Shown here: positions 1 to 7,010 of the stretch, one piece after another
Position numbering within the stretch: the first letter of the stretch is position 1
Layout of the letters: every line of letters begins with the position of its first letter
Assembly: GCA_037444825.1 (NCBI GenBank)
Contig: JBBILR010000050.1
Location: 1-8,047 of the forward strand
DNA: 8,047 bases
From: JBFLVU01 sp037444825
Lineage (GTDB): Bacteria; Acidobacteriota; UBA4820; DSQY01
Direction: 5' to 3'
Position numbers and translations under genes: made by a program
The notes under the pieces: generated by a model
The model's database searches: none
Seen by the model: only the letters and a program-made list of their open reading frames with translations
Told to the model about the DNA's origin: nothing

Positions 1-35
1 ACGGCCCGTAGGTTCGAGTCCCGTACGGGCTACCA
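1..35 (+). tRNA. 3' end of a tRNA gene, isoacceptor unknown (partial)
   Basis: The window opens inside a tRNA. Visible parts are a T-loop TTCGAGT at 13-19, the 3' half of the acceptor stem ACGGGCT at 25-31, discriminator A at 32 and an encoded CCA at 33-35. The T-stem halves GTAGG (8-12) and CCCGT (20-24) pair imperfectly: two G-C pairs, one A-C mismatch and two G-T wobbles. The anticodon lies outside the window, so the amino acid cannot be named. A rho-independent terminator follows directly, which supports this being the end of a transcription unit. The weak T-stem leaves some doubt whether the gene is standard. Confidence 0.8.
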
Positions 36-43
36 GCAACCCC

Positions 44-78
44 GCGAGCGGAGGCAAAGCCTCCGCTTTCGCGTTTTT
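44..78 (+). terminator. Rho-independent terminator of the tRNA
   Basis: A perfect 8-bp stem GCGGAGGC (48-55) / GCCTCCGC (59-66) closes an AAA loop. It is extended by GCGA (44-47) / TCGC (69-72) with a two-T bulge and followed by TTTTT at 74-78. It starts 9 nt after the tRNA CCA end, so it most likely ends the tRNA transcript and insulates the helicase gene from it. Confidence 0.88.
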
Positions 79-105
79 CCCTCGGGGGGCGCGAAAGACG
101 GCCCC

Positions 106-134
106 TTGCCGCCGGCGGCGCGAAGGCGCATCAT
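106..134 (+). promoter_or_regulatory. Weak candidate promoter for the helicase gene
   Basis: TTGCCG (106-111) and CATCAT (129-134) are separated by 17 nt; each matches four of six bases of the sigma-70 consensus. The helicase gene needs its own promoter because a strong terminator precedes it, and no better candidate is visible between 79 and 200. A start near 141 would put the hairpin at 144-175 at the extreme 5' end of the mRNA. The match is poor enough to arise by chance. Confidence 0.22.
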
Positions 135-143
135 CGAGAGCCG

Positions 144-175
144 CGGGGGCCCTCTGCGGAGGCCTCCCGCCCCCG
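144..175 (+). promoter_or_regulatory. Stable stem-loop in the helicase 5' leader
   Basis: CGGGGGC (144-150) pairs perfectly with GCCCCCG (169-175). Inside it, CCTC (151-154) pairs with GAGG (159-162) around TGCG, a C(UGCG)G tetraloop of the very stable UNCG class; 163-168 would bulge out. No T-tract follows, so it is not a classical terminator. It could protect the 5' end or tune translation of the helicase, whose start lies 38 nt downstream. GC-rich DNA gives such pairings by chance, so function is unproven. Confidence 0.4.
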
Positions 176-212
176 GGACCCCGTCCGGAACGCCGAGAAA
201 GGGATTTCCACC

Positions 213-2396
213 GTGGCCGACCGCTTGCTGGACCCCCTCAACCCCGAACAGCGCAAGGCCGTCACCGCCCGGGACGGCGCCGTGCTGGTGCTGGCGGGGG
301 CGGGCTCCGGGAAGACGCGGGTCATCGCCCACCGCATCGCCTACCTTCTCTCCGTCCGCCACGTCTCCCCCGCGTCGGTCCTGGCGGTGACCTTCACCAA
401 CAAGGCCGCCGAAGAGATGCGGAACCGGGTCCTCTCCCTCCTGGACAAGCCGGCTCTCCCCTTCCTGTGGATCGGCACCTTCCACGCCATGTGCGCCCGG
501 ATTCTGCGGGCGGACGTGGAGGCCCTGGGGGAGGGCTTCACCCGCGACTTCACCATCCTCGACGCCGACGACACCCTCTCCCTCGTCCGGCGCCTGTTGC
601 GGGAGCGGGGGATTTCGGAGCGGAACTTCCAGCCCCGGACCGTCCTCTCGGCCATCTCCCGCGTGAAGTGCGACGGGCTCTCGGCCGCCGCCTTCGCGGA
701 GAAGGCCCAGGGCCACTTCCAGCGGACGCTGGTTCCCGTCTACGAGGCCTACGAGCGCCAGCTCCTTGGGACCAACTGCCTGGACTTCGACGACCTTCTT
801 CTTTTGGCCCTGCGGCTCCTGGAGGAGCGGGAGGAGGTCCGGAAGAAGTACCAGAGCCAGTTCCACCACATCCTGGTGGACGAGTACCAGGACACCAACC
901 GGATCCAGTACCGCCTGCTGAGGACCCTTTCGGGCCGGTGGGGGAACCTCTTCGCCGTGGGGGACGAGGACCAGTCCATCTACCGCTGGCGGGGGGCGGA
1001 CCTCCAGAACATCCTGGACTTCCAGCGGGACTTCCCCGGCGCCGAGGTGATCAAGCTGGAGCGGAACTACCGCTCCACCCCCGCCATCCTGGAGGCGGCC
1101 AACCGCCTGGTCTCCCACAACACGCGCCGGATCGGGAAGAACCTCTGGACCGAGCGGAAGGAGGGCCCCCCCGTCCGGCTCTTCGCCGCCCTCTCCGACC
1201 GGGAGGAGGCGGCCTTCGTGGCCGATTCCCTCTTGGAACGGAGAAGCCGCTACGCCTGGCGCCAGATGGCGGTCCTCTACCGGACCAACGCCCAGTCCCG
1301 CTCCTTCGAGGAGGCCTTCCTCAACCGCCGCATCCCCTATCAGGTGGTGGGGGGGCTCAAGTTCTACGAGCGGAAGGAGGTGAAGGACGTCCTGGCCTAC
1401 CTCCGGGCGGCCCTGAACCCGCAGGACCGCCTGGCGGTCCTGCGGATCCTCAACGTCCCGCCCCGGGGCATCGGGCCCGCCACGGCGGAGAAACTGGAGG
1501 CGCTGGCCACGGAGCGGGGGGTCTTCTTGGGGGAGGCCCTGGCCCTGGCCGGGGAGGCGGGGACCTTTTCCCCCCGGGCGGCGGCCTCCCTGAAGGACCT
1601 GGCCGGCCTGCTGGGCGGGGTGCGGCGGCGGGCGGCCGCGGAGCCCCCCTCCCAGGTGGTGGGGTGGCTCCTGGAGGCGTCGGGGTACCTGGCCTACCTG
1701 GCCGAGCACCGGGAGGCGGGGCCGGACCCGGAGGCGAGGCTCGAGAACGTCCGGGAGCTGGTGTCGGCCTTGCGGGAGTTCGAAACCCGGGAGGGGGGCG
1801 ACCTCCGCCTCTTCCTGGAGCGCCAGGCCCTCTCCAGCGACCAGGACGACCTCAAAGAGGGGGGCCACGACGCCGTCCGGCTCATGACCCTGCACGCCGC
1901 CAAGGGGCTGGAGTTCCCGGTGGTCTTCCTGGCGGGGCTGGAGCAGGACCTGTGCCCCCACGTCCTCTCCTCGCAGACGGAGGAGGGGGTGGAGGAGGAG
2001 CGAAGGCTCTGCTACGTGGGGATGACCCGGGCCATGGACAGCCTCACCCTCACCTGGGCCCGCCAGCGGTACGTCTTCGGCGTCCTCCAGGACCGGCTCC
2101 CCTCGCCGTTCCTTCGGGAGATCCCCCCCTCCCGGCTGGAGGAGGTCCGGGGGCTCTCGCCGGCGCCCCGGACCTTCGAGGAGGCGGCCGCCCTCCTGCA
2201 GCGGGAATCGGAGAGGCCCGAGGCCCCCGGGGGAAAGGTCCTCCGGGTGGGGGCCCGCGTCCACCACAAGACCTTCGGCTTCGGCATCGTGCTCGCCCTG
2301 GAGGGGGAGGGGCCATCCCAGAAGGTGACGGTTTCCTTCAACCGCATGGGACGCAAGCGGCTGGCGGCGGCCCTGGCCAAGCTGGAGGTGGTCTGA
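213..2396 (+). CDS. uvrD: ATP-dependent 3'-5' DNA helicase, UvrD/PcrA type (superfamily 1)
   Basis: This 727-residue protein has the full set of superfamily 1A helicase motifs: Q-motif Gln13 in LNPEQ; Walker A GAGSGKT at 29-35; GTFHAMCARIL; Walker B DEYQD at 223-227; VGDEDQS at 249-255; ERNYRST at 283-289; TLHAAKGLEF at 559-568; and CYVGMTRA at 600-607 with Arg606 as the motif VI arginine. The C-terminus (about 676-727, HHKTFGFG) matches the Tudor-like domain that binds RNA polymerase in PcrA/UvrD. The family unwinds DNA in nucleotide excision and mismatch repair and clears stalled polymerases and replication forks in the cytoplasm. Length is normal and the frame is intact. The GTG start is chosen for its position just ahead of the Q-motif and a purine-rich GAGAAAGGGA upstream (195-204). 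The segment after motif V reads GLEQDLCPH where most relatives have E-x-G-x-FPH. UvrD and PcrA cannot be separated from sequence alone. It appears to be its own transcription unit. Confidence 0.95.
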   Translation: MADRLLDPLNPEQRKAVTARDGAVLVLAGAGSGKTRVIAHRIAYLLSVRHVSPASVLAVTFTNKAAEEMRNRVLSLLDKPALPFLWIGTFHAMCARILRADVEALGEGFTRDFTILDADDTLSLVRRLLRERGISERNFQPRTVLSAISRVKCDGLSAAAFAEKAQGHFQRTLVPVYEAYERQLLGTNCLDFDDLLLLALRLLEEREEVRKKYQSQFHHILVDEYQDTNRIQYRLLRTLSGRWGNLFAVGDEDQSIYRWRGADLQNILDFQRDFPGAEVIKLERNYRSTPAILEAANRLVSHNTRRIGKNLWTERKEGPPVRLFAALSDREEAAFVADSLLERRSRYAWRQMAVLYRTNAQSRSFEEAFLNRRIPYQVVGGLKFYERKEVKDVLAYLRAALNPQDRLAVLRILNVPPRGIGPATAEKLEALATERGVFLGEALALAGEAGTFSPRAAASLKDLAGLLGGVRRRAAAEPPSQVVGWLLEASGYLAYLAEHREAGPDPEARLENVRELVSALREFETREGGDLRLFLERQALSSDQDDLKEGGHDAVRLMTLHAAKGLEFPVVFLAGLEQDLCPHVLSSQTEEGVEEERRLCYVGMTRAMDSLTLTWARQRYVFGVLQDRLPSPFLREIPPSRLEEVRGLSPAPRTFEEAAALLQRESERPEAPGGKVLRVGARVHHKTFGFGIVLALEGEGPSQKVTVSFNRMGRKRLAAALAKLEVV

Positions 2397-2404
2397 CCGG
2401 GAAG

Positions 2405-2420
2405 TGGGGCAGATGCCCCA
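2405..2420. repeat. Inverted repeat just after the helicase stop
   Basis: TGGGGCA (2405-2411) and TGCCCCA (2414-2420) are perfect inverted copies, 9 nt after the uvrD stop. As RNA this gives a six-base-pair stem with an AGAT loop. The following bases (GGGTCCCGTCTCTCC) are pyrimidine-rich but have no T-run, so at best it is a weak or factor-assisted terminator, or a 3'-end stabiliser. Confidence 0.4.
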
Positions 2421-2456
2421 GGGTCCCGTCTCTCCTTGACGCTTCGTGGAAGGGGC

Positions 2457-2476
2457 CGCCCCTTCGCGAAGGGGCG
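2457..2476. repeat. 20-nt perfect palindrome upstream of the nuo promoter
   Basis: The half-site CGCCCCTTCG (2457-2466) is followed immediately by its exact reverse complement (2467-2476). GAAGGGGC also occurs at 2449-2456 and 2468-2475, a direct repeat with 19-nt period, so GCCCCTTC (2458-2465) could pair with either copy. It lies 62 nt upstream of the -35 box of the nuo promoter. It could be an operator, a uvrD 3'-end hairpin without a T-tract, or chance. A third, weaker GC inverted repeat (GAGGGG/CCCCTC) spans 2493-2512. Confidence 0.5.
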
Positions 2477-2538
2477 CCGCCCGCGCACACCGGAGGGGGG
2501 CGGGAGCCCCTCGCCGCCGAAGGCGCACCGGTAAAACC

Positions 2539-2567
2539 TTGACAGGGCGGAACCTCTCCGCTATATT
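2539..2567 (+). promoter_or_regulatory. Sigma-70-type promoter of the nuo operon
   Basis: A perfect TTGACA -35 box (2539-2544) and a TATATT -10 box (2562-2567, five of six consensus bases) are separated by the ideal 17 nt. It lies 46 nt upstream of the nuoA start. AT-rich hexamers are rare in this GC-rich window, which makes the match stand out. Transcription should begin near 2573-2576, giving a leader of about 40 nt. A housekeeping promoter fits a constitutive respiratory operon. Confidence 0.82.
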
Positions 2568-2574
2568 CCCCGCC

Positions 2575-2592
2575 TTTGGGCTTCGGCCCGAA
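2575..2592 (+). promoter_or_regulatory. UUCG-capped hairpin at the predicted 5' end of nuo mRNA
   Basis: TTTGGGC (2575-2581) pairs with GCCCGAA (2586-2592; one G-T wobble) around TTCG, forming the exceptionally stable C(UUCG)G tetraloop. It sits at or within a couple of bases of the transcription start predicted from the promoter, and it stops 6 nt before the Shine-Dalgarno region. This placement suggests a 5'-terminal mRNA stabiliser rather than a terminator, since no T-run follows. Confidence 0.6.
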
Positions 2593-2598
2593 CCCGCC

Positions 2599-2608
2599 GG
2601 AGGGAGGA
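2599..2608 (+). promoter_or_regulatory. Ribosome binding site of nuoA
   Basis: GGAGGGAGGA ends 5 nt before the ATG at 2614. It is a strong Shine-Dalgarno site and decides the nuoA start over an in-frame extension reaching upstream to 2446, which would run through the promoter. Confidence 0.8.
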
Positions 2609-2613
2609 CCTCA

Positions 2614-2966
2614 ATGCTGGAGTACCTTCCCGTAGGGATTTTTCTGGTCCTGGCCTTGGCCATCGTGCCCCTCACCATGGTGCTGGGACGCCTCGTGCGC
2701 CCCCGGCGCTACGACCCCGTCAAGGTGGAGCCCTACGAGTGCGGGATCGACGTGAAAGAGGCGCCCCAGGGCCGGATCTCCGTCCACTTCTACCTGGTGG
2801 CGGTGGTCTTCCTGGTCTTCGACGTGGAAACGGTCTTCCTCTTCCCCTGGGCGGTGGCCTTCGACCGGATGGGCCTCTTCGGGGTGGTGGAAGTCTTCGT
2901 CTTTCTGGGTCTGCTCCTGGCGGCCTACGTCTACGCCTGGCTCAAGGGGGCCTTGAGGTGGGAAGA

Positions 2967-2970
<4 letters not shown>
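2614..2970 (+). CDS. nuoA: NADH-quinone oxidoreductase subunit A
   Basis: This 118-residue membrane subunit of complex I is the ND3 homologue, at the junction of the hydrophilic and membrane arms. Three hydrophobic segments are visible, at about 6-28, 58-80 and 88-110. The loop after the first carries the conserved PYECGI (40-45), whose Cys43 corresponds to the ND3 cysteine involved in the active/deactive transition of mitochondrial complex I. The second helix holds the family signature FDVETVFLFPWA (69-80), with Asp70 and Glu72 at the conserved acidic positions. Length is normal. It is the first gene of the operon, with a strong promoter and ribosome site upstream. Its TGA overlaps the nuoB ATG (ATGA), indicating translational coupling. 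Confidence 0.96.
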
Positions 2971-3581
<611 letters not shown>

Positions 3582-3590
3582 GAAGACCCC

Positions 3591-4304
3591 ATGACCGACG
3601 AGACCAAGACCCCCGAGACGCCGAAGCCCGCCGCGGAGAAACCGGCGGGGGGGAGGGCGGAGGCGGAGAAGCCCGCCCCCGGCCCCGCCGCCCCCGCGCC
3701 CCCCAAGGCCCCGCCGGGGCCCAAGAAGTGGGAGCCCACGGGGACGGTGGTGGAGAACGACGCCACCGCGGCCCTGAAGGAGCGCTTCGGCGAGGCGGTC
3801 CAGGGGGTCCCCAGCCCCTGCGGGGAGGCGACGGTCCTCGTGGAGAAAGGGGTCCTCCTCGACGTGCTGCGCTTCCTGAGGGACGACGGGCGCACCGCCA
3901 TGAACTACCTGAGCGACCTCACGGCGGCCCACTACCCGGTCAACGAGAAGAAGTTCGAGGTGCTCTACCACCTCTTCTCCCTGGAAAAGAGGCACGCTCT
4001 CCGGGTCAAGGTGCGCCTGGACGACGGGGAGTCCTGCCCCTCCGCCACCGGCGTCTGGCCCGGGGCCGACTGGATGGAGCGGGAGGCCCACGACATGTTC
4101 GGGATCGTCTTCGAGGGCCACCCCAACCTGGAGGTGATCCTCCTCCCGGAGGACTTCGAGGGGCACCCCCTGCGGAAGGAGTACCCCCTGGGGGGCGACC
4201 AGGAGGAGATGATCCGGGGGAACCGGTACGGCAAGCCGGTCTACCTCCCCGACGACCTCGAAGAGGCCCGGAAGATCCTGGAGGAGGGGCGCCATGGCCG
4301 CTGA
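3591..4304 (+). CDS. nuoC: NADH-quinone oxidoreductase subunit C (30 kDa type)
   Basis: This 237-residue peripheral subunit of the connecting module packs against NuoD and NuoB and binds no cofactor. The conserved core spans about 50-225 and includes the family signature EREAHDMFGIVFEGHPNL (163-180), then LLPEDFEGHPLRKEYPL (184-200). Residues 1-48 are a low-complexity tract of Pro, Ala, Lys and Glu with recurring EKPA, probably disordered and not part of the core fold; this explains the above-average length. The ATG at 3591 follows AGGAAG at 3580-3585, overlapping the nuoB stop. The gene overlaps nuoD by 11 nt. It is separate from nuoD, unlike the fused nuoCD of E. coli. A later start near residue 49 is possible in principle, but I see no good start codon there. 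Confidence 0.95.
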   Translation: MTDETKTPETPKPAAEKPAGGRAEAEKPAPGPAAPAPPKAPPGPKKWEPTGTVVENDATAALKERFGEAVQGVPSPCGEATVLVEKGVLLDVLRFLRDDGRTAMNYLSDLTAAHYPVNEKKFEVLYHLFSLEKRHALRVKVRLDDGESCPSATGVWPGADWMEREAHDMFGIVFEGHPNLEVILLPEDFEGHPLRKEYPLGGDQEEMIRGNRYGKPVYLPDDLEEARKILEEGRHGR

Positions 4305-5439
4305 CCGCACGGACCTGTCGGTGACCTCCCCCCTGAGGGAAGTGCTGGAAAGCCGCGAGGTGGAGCTGAACCTGGGGCCCCAGCACCCGGCCACCCATGG
4401 CGTCTACCGGGCCCTCGTCCGCCTGGACGGCGAAAAGGTGGTGGGGCTCAAGTCGGTCATCGGGTACCTCCACCGCGGCATCGAGAAGTGGGCGGAGTAC
4501 CGCACGTGGACCCAGGCCACCCCCATCTTCGACCGCCTGGACTACCTGGGGGCGGTCCTCAACTGCCACGGGTACGTGGGGGCCGTGGAGAAGCTCCTGG
4601 GCGTGGAGGTCCCCAAGAAGGCGCAGTACATCCGGGTGGTCCTGGACGAGCTCCAGCGCATCGCCAGTCACCTCCTCTGGCTGGGGACCCACGGGCTGGA
4701 CGTGGGGGCCCAGAGCGTCCTCTTCTACGCCGTGCGGGAGCGGGAGGCCATCATGGACCTCTTCGAGGCCATGCTGGGCCAGCGCCTCCTGCCCAACGCC
4801 TTCCCCATCGGGGGGGTCCGCTTCGACTTCCCCAAGGGGTGGGTCCCCGTCTGCCGCAAGTTCCTCCAGGAGTTCCCCAAGAAGGTGGACGACTACGAGA
4901 CCCTCCTCACCACCAACCGGATCTGGGTCCAGCGGACGAAGGGGGTGGGCGTCATCTCCGCCGAGGAGGCGGTGGCCCTCTCCCTCTCCGGGCCCACGCT
5001 GCGGGGGTCGGGGGTGAACTTCGACGTCCGGAAGGCCATTCCCTACTCCAGTTACGAGGACTTCGACTTCGAGGTGCCCCTGGGCCAGAACGGGGACGTG
5101 TACGACCGGTACCTCTGCCGGGTGAGGGAGATGCGGCAGAGCGTCCGCATCATCCAGCAGGCCCTGGACGGCATGCCCGAGGGGGAGCTCCGGGGGAAGG
5201 TGAGCCGGATCATCCGCCCCCCCGTGGGGGAGGCGTACTTCACCGTGGAGGCGGCCAAGGGCCAGCTGGGGTACTACATCGTCAGCGACGGGGCGGAGAA
5301 GCCCTGGCGCGTCCACGTCCGGGCCCCGTCCTTCATCAACCTCCAGGGCATGGAGACCATGTGCAAGGGCGGCCTCATCGCCGACGTGGTGGCGGTCATT
5401 GGCTCCATCGACATCGTGCTGGGCGAGGTGGACCGGTGA
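4294..5439 (+). CDS. nuoD: NADH-quinone oxidoreductase subunit D (49 kDa type)
   Basis: This 381-residue subunit forms the quinone reduction site together with NuoB and descends from the large subunit of [NiFe] hydrogenases. The loop LGPQHPATHG (27-36) holds His35 and the segment FDRLDYLG (79-86) holds Tyr84. They sit 49 residues apart, as do the His and Tyr that bind the quinone headgroup in studied complexes. The C-terminus ends in the invariant SIDIVLGEVDR. The hydrogenase nickel-binding cysteines are absent, as expected. The start at 4294 has GAGGAGGGGC directly upstream inside nuoC. The segment NCHGYVGAVEKLL (90-102) differs from the common NN-AY-AVEKLL form. nuoH follows after 37 nt; nuoE, nuoF and nuoG, which usually stand here in 14-gene operons, are missing. 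Confidence 0.97.
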   Translation: MAADRTDLSVTSPLREVLESREVELNLGPQHPATHGVYRALVRLDGEKVVGLKSVIGYLHRGIEKWAEYRTWTQATPIFDRLDYLGAVLNCHGYVGAVEKLLGVEVPKKAQYIRVVLDELQRIASHLLWLGTHGLDVGAQSVLFYAVREREAIMDLFEAMLGQRLLPNAFPIGGVRFDFPKGWVPVCRKFLQEFPKKVDDYETLLTTNRIWVQRTKGVGVISAEEAVALSLSGPTLRGSGVNFDVRKAIPYSSYEDFDFEVPLGQNGDVYDRYLCRVREMRQSVRIIQQALDGMPEGELRGKVSRIIRPPVGEAYFTVEAAKGQLGYYIVSDGAEKPWRVHVRAPSFINLQGMETMCKGGLIADVVAVIGSIDIVLGEVDR

Positions 5440-5476
5440 GCGGCCCGGCACCCTGCGAGACGGGGAAGGCGAATCC

Positions 5477-6529
5477 ATGAACTTCGATTGGGTGACGGCC
5501 CACGTGGGGATGCCCCTCCTGAAGATCCTGATCCTCCTGGTTCCGGTCTTCACGGTGGTGGCGTACATGGTCTGGTTCGAGCGCCGGGTCCTGGGCTTCT
5601 TCCAGTCCCGCCTCGGCCCCAACCGGGTGGGGCCTCTGGGCCTCATCCAGCCCATCGCCGACGGCCTGAAGCTCCTCCTCAAGGAGGACGTGGTCCCGGC
5701 CAACGCCCGCCCCTTCCTCTTCAAGATCGCGCCGGTCTTCTCCTTCTTTCCGGCCTTCGTGGGCTTTTCCGTCATCACCTGGGCCCTGCCGTGGGTGACG
5801 GCCTCGGGGAAGACCCACGGCTTCGTGGTGGCCGACGTGGACCTGGGGCTCCTGGTGATCCTGGCCCTCTCTTCCATGGGGATCTTCGGCATCCTCCTGG
5901 GCGGGTGGTCCTCCGGCTCCAAGTACCCCCTCTTCGGGAGCCTGCGCTCCGCCAGCCAGATGCTGGCCTACGAGGTTCCCCTCACCCTTTCGGTCCTCTC
6001 GGTCTTCCTCCTGGCCGGCTCCTTCCGCATGAGCGACATCGTGGCCGCGCAGCAGAAGCTGGGCGGGTACTTCCTCTTCCCGGGGATCGTGGCCTTCGGC
6101 GTCTACCTGGTGGCCGCCGTGGCGGAGACCAACCGCACCCCCTTCGACCTCCCGGAGGGGGAGAGCGAGATCATCGGCTTCCACACGGAGTACTCGGGGA
6201 TGCGCTTCGCCTTTTACTTCGTGGCCGAGTACGCCAACGTGGTGCTCACCAGCGTGCTGGCGGCGGCCCTTTTTCTGGGCGGCTACGACATCCCCTTCGT
6301 GAACGACGCCGCCCTCTACGCCGCCCACCCGGCCCTCACCAGCCTCCTGGGCGTCGCGTCCTTCGCCGTGAAGGGGGCCCTCTTCGCCTTCTTCTTCGTC
6401 TGGATCCGCGCCACCTGGCCCCGCTACCGGTACGACCAGCTCCTGAGGATCGGGTGGTTCGTCCTCTTCCCCCTGGCCCTCGTCAACCTGCTCCTCATGG
6501 CCCTCCTCCGGCTGTGGCTCCTGAGGTGA
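5477..6529 (+). CDS. nuoH: NADH-quinone oxidoreductase subunit H (ND1 type)
   Basis: This 350-residue integral membrane protein with about eight hydrophobic segments docks the hydrophilic arm and forms the entrance to the quinone chamber. Diagnostic stretches are FERRVLGFFQSRLGPNRVGP (34-53), followed by IQPIADGLKLLLKED, and AETNRTPFDLPEGESE (216-231) continuing into HTEYSGMRFAFYFVAEYAN. The C-terminal RATWPRYRYDQLLRIGW (311-327) is also typical. The ATG at 5477 is chosen because it starts directly before the first helix and has GGGGAAGGCG upstream; a start at 5399 would overlap nuoD and add non-conserved residues. The conserved loop reads PEGESEIIGFHTEYSG, one residue shorter than the common PEAESELVAGFHTEYSG. 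nuoI starts 4 nt after the stop. Confidence 0.96.
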   Translation: MNFDWVTAHVGMPLLKILILLVPVFTVVAYMVWFERRVLGFFQSRLGPNRVGPLGLIQPIADGLKLLLKEDVVPANARPFLFKIAPVFSFFPAFVGFSVITWALPWVTASGKTHGFVVADVDLGLLVILALSSMGIFGILLGGWSSGSKYPLFGSLRSASQMLAYEVPLTLSVLSVFLLAGSFRMSDIVAAQQKLGGYFLFPGIVAFGVYLVAAVAETNRTPFDLPEGESEIIGFHTEYSGMRFAFYFVAEYANVVLTSVLAAALFLGGYDIPFVNDAALYAAHPALTSLLGVASFAVKGALFAFFFVWIRATWPRYRYDQLLRIGWFVLFPLALVNLLLMALLRLWLLR

Positions 6530-6533
6530 CCGC

Positions 6534-7010
6534 ATGAAGGCCCTGGCCCGTTTCGCCAAGATGGTGACCTTCTGGGAGCTCGTGAAGGGACTGGGCGTCA
6601 CCACCAAGTACCTGGTGAAGCCCAAGGTCACCGAGCTCTACCCCGACAAGCGTCCGGTCCTTCCCTACCGCACCAAGGGCCGCCTCCACGTGGATATCGA
6701 GACGTGCATCTCCTGCCGGATGTGCGAGAAGGCCTGCCCCGAGGGGTGCATCAAGGTCTTCCCGCCGCCCAAGGAGGTCTTCAAGACCGACAAGCGCCCG
6801 GCGGAGTTCCTGATCAACCAGGAACACTGCCTCCACTGCGGGCTCTGCGTGGACCCCTGCCCCACCGGGTCCATCCATCACTCGCAGGAGTTCGAACTGG
6901 TGGTCTTCGACTACCGGGAGCTGCTCTTCGACAAGGAGCGGCTGCCCTGCGACCTGGACCAGCCGCGCTACCGCTGGAACGGCCTGGAAAACGCGAGGGC
7001 GGAAAAGTGA
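6534..7010 (+). CDS. nuoI: NADH-quinone oxidoreductase subunit I (2x[4Fe-4S] ferredoxin type)
   Basis: This 158-residue iron-sulfur subunit carries clusters N6a and N6b, which pass electrons on to N2 in NuoB. Two CxxCxxCxxxCP motifs are complete: Cys58, 61, 64, 68 and Cys99, 102, 105, 109. The first reads CPEGC, with an extra Cys72 just past the motif. The N-terminal segment (about 1-30) is the amphipathic region that lies along the membrane, followed by the family-typical YPDKRPVLPYRTKGR (36-50). The C-terminal ELLFDKERL is also typical. A TGAGGTGA ribosome site lies within the last codons of nuoH, so translation is probably coupled. With no NuoG encoded nearby, this subunit may be the entry point for electrons from an unknown donor. 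Confidence 0.96.
   Translation: MKALARFAKMVTFWELVKGLGVTTKYLVKPKVTELYPDKRPVLPYRTKGRLHVDIETCISCRMCEKACPEGCIKVFPPPKEVFKTDKRPAEFLINQEHCLHCGLCVDPCPTGSIHHSQEFELVVFDYRELLFDKERLPCDLDQPRYRWNGLENARAEK

Noticed and set aside
108..119. GCCGCCGGCGGC palindrome in the uvrD leader
   Set aside because: Twelve bases of only G and C are expected often by chance in DNA of this composition, and nothing around it suggests a site.
467..2542. A 691-codon plus-strand frame overlapping uvrD out of phase
   Set aside because: It is a frame shadow rich in Gly, Pro and Arg with no domain, and it has no independent promoter or ribosome site.
30..2678. An 882-codon open frame on the minus strand opposite uvrD
   Set aside because: Long antisense frames are common opposite GC-rich genes because third-position G/C suppresses stop codons. 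The translation is a low-complexity mix of Pro, Gly, Arg, Leu and Val with no recognisable motif, while the plus strand has every helicase motif in order.
4006..5922. A 638-codon minus-strand frame across nuoC, nuoD and nuoH
   Set aside because: It crosses three well-supported genes on the other strand, has a His/Pro/Val/Glu-rich composition typical of antisense translation, and shows no motif.
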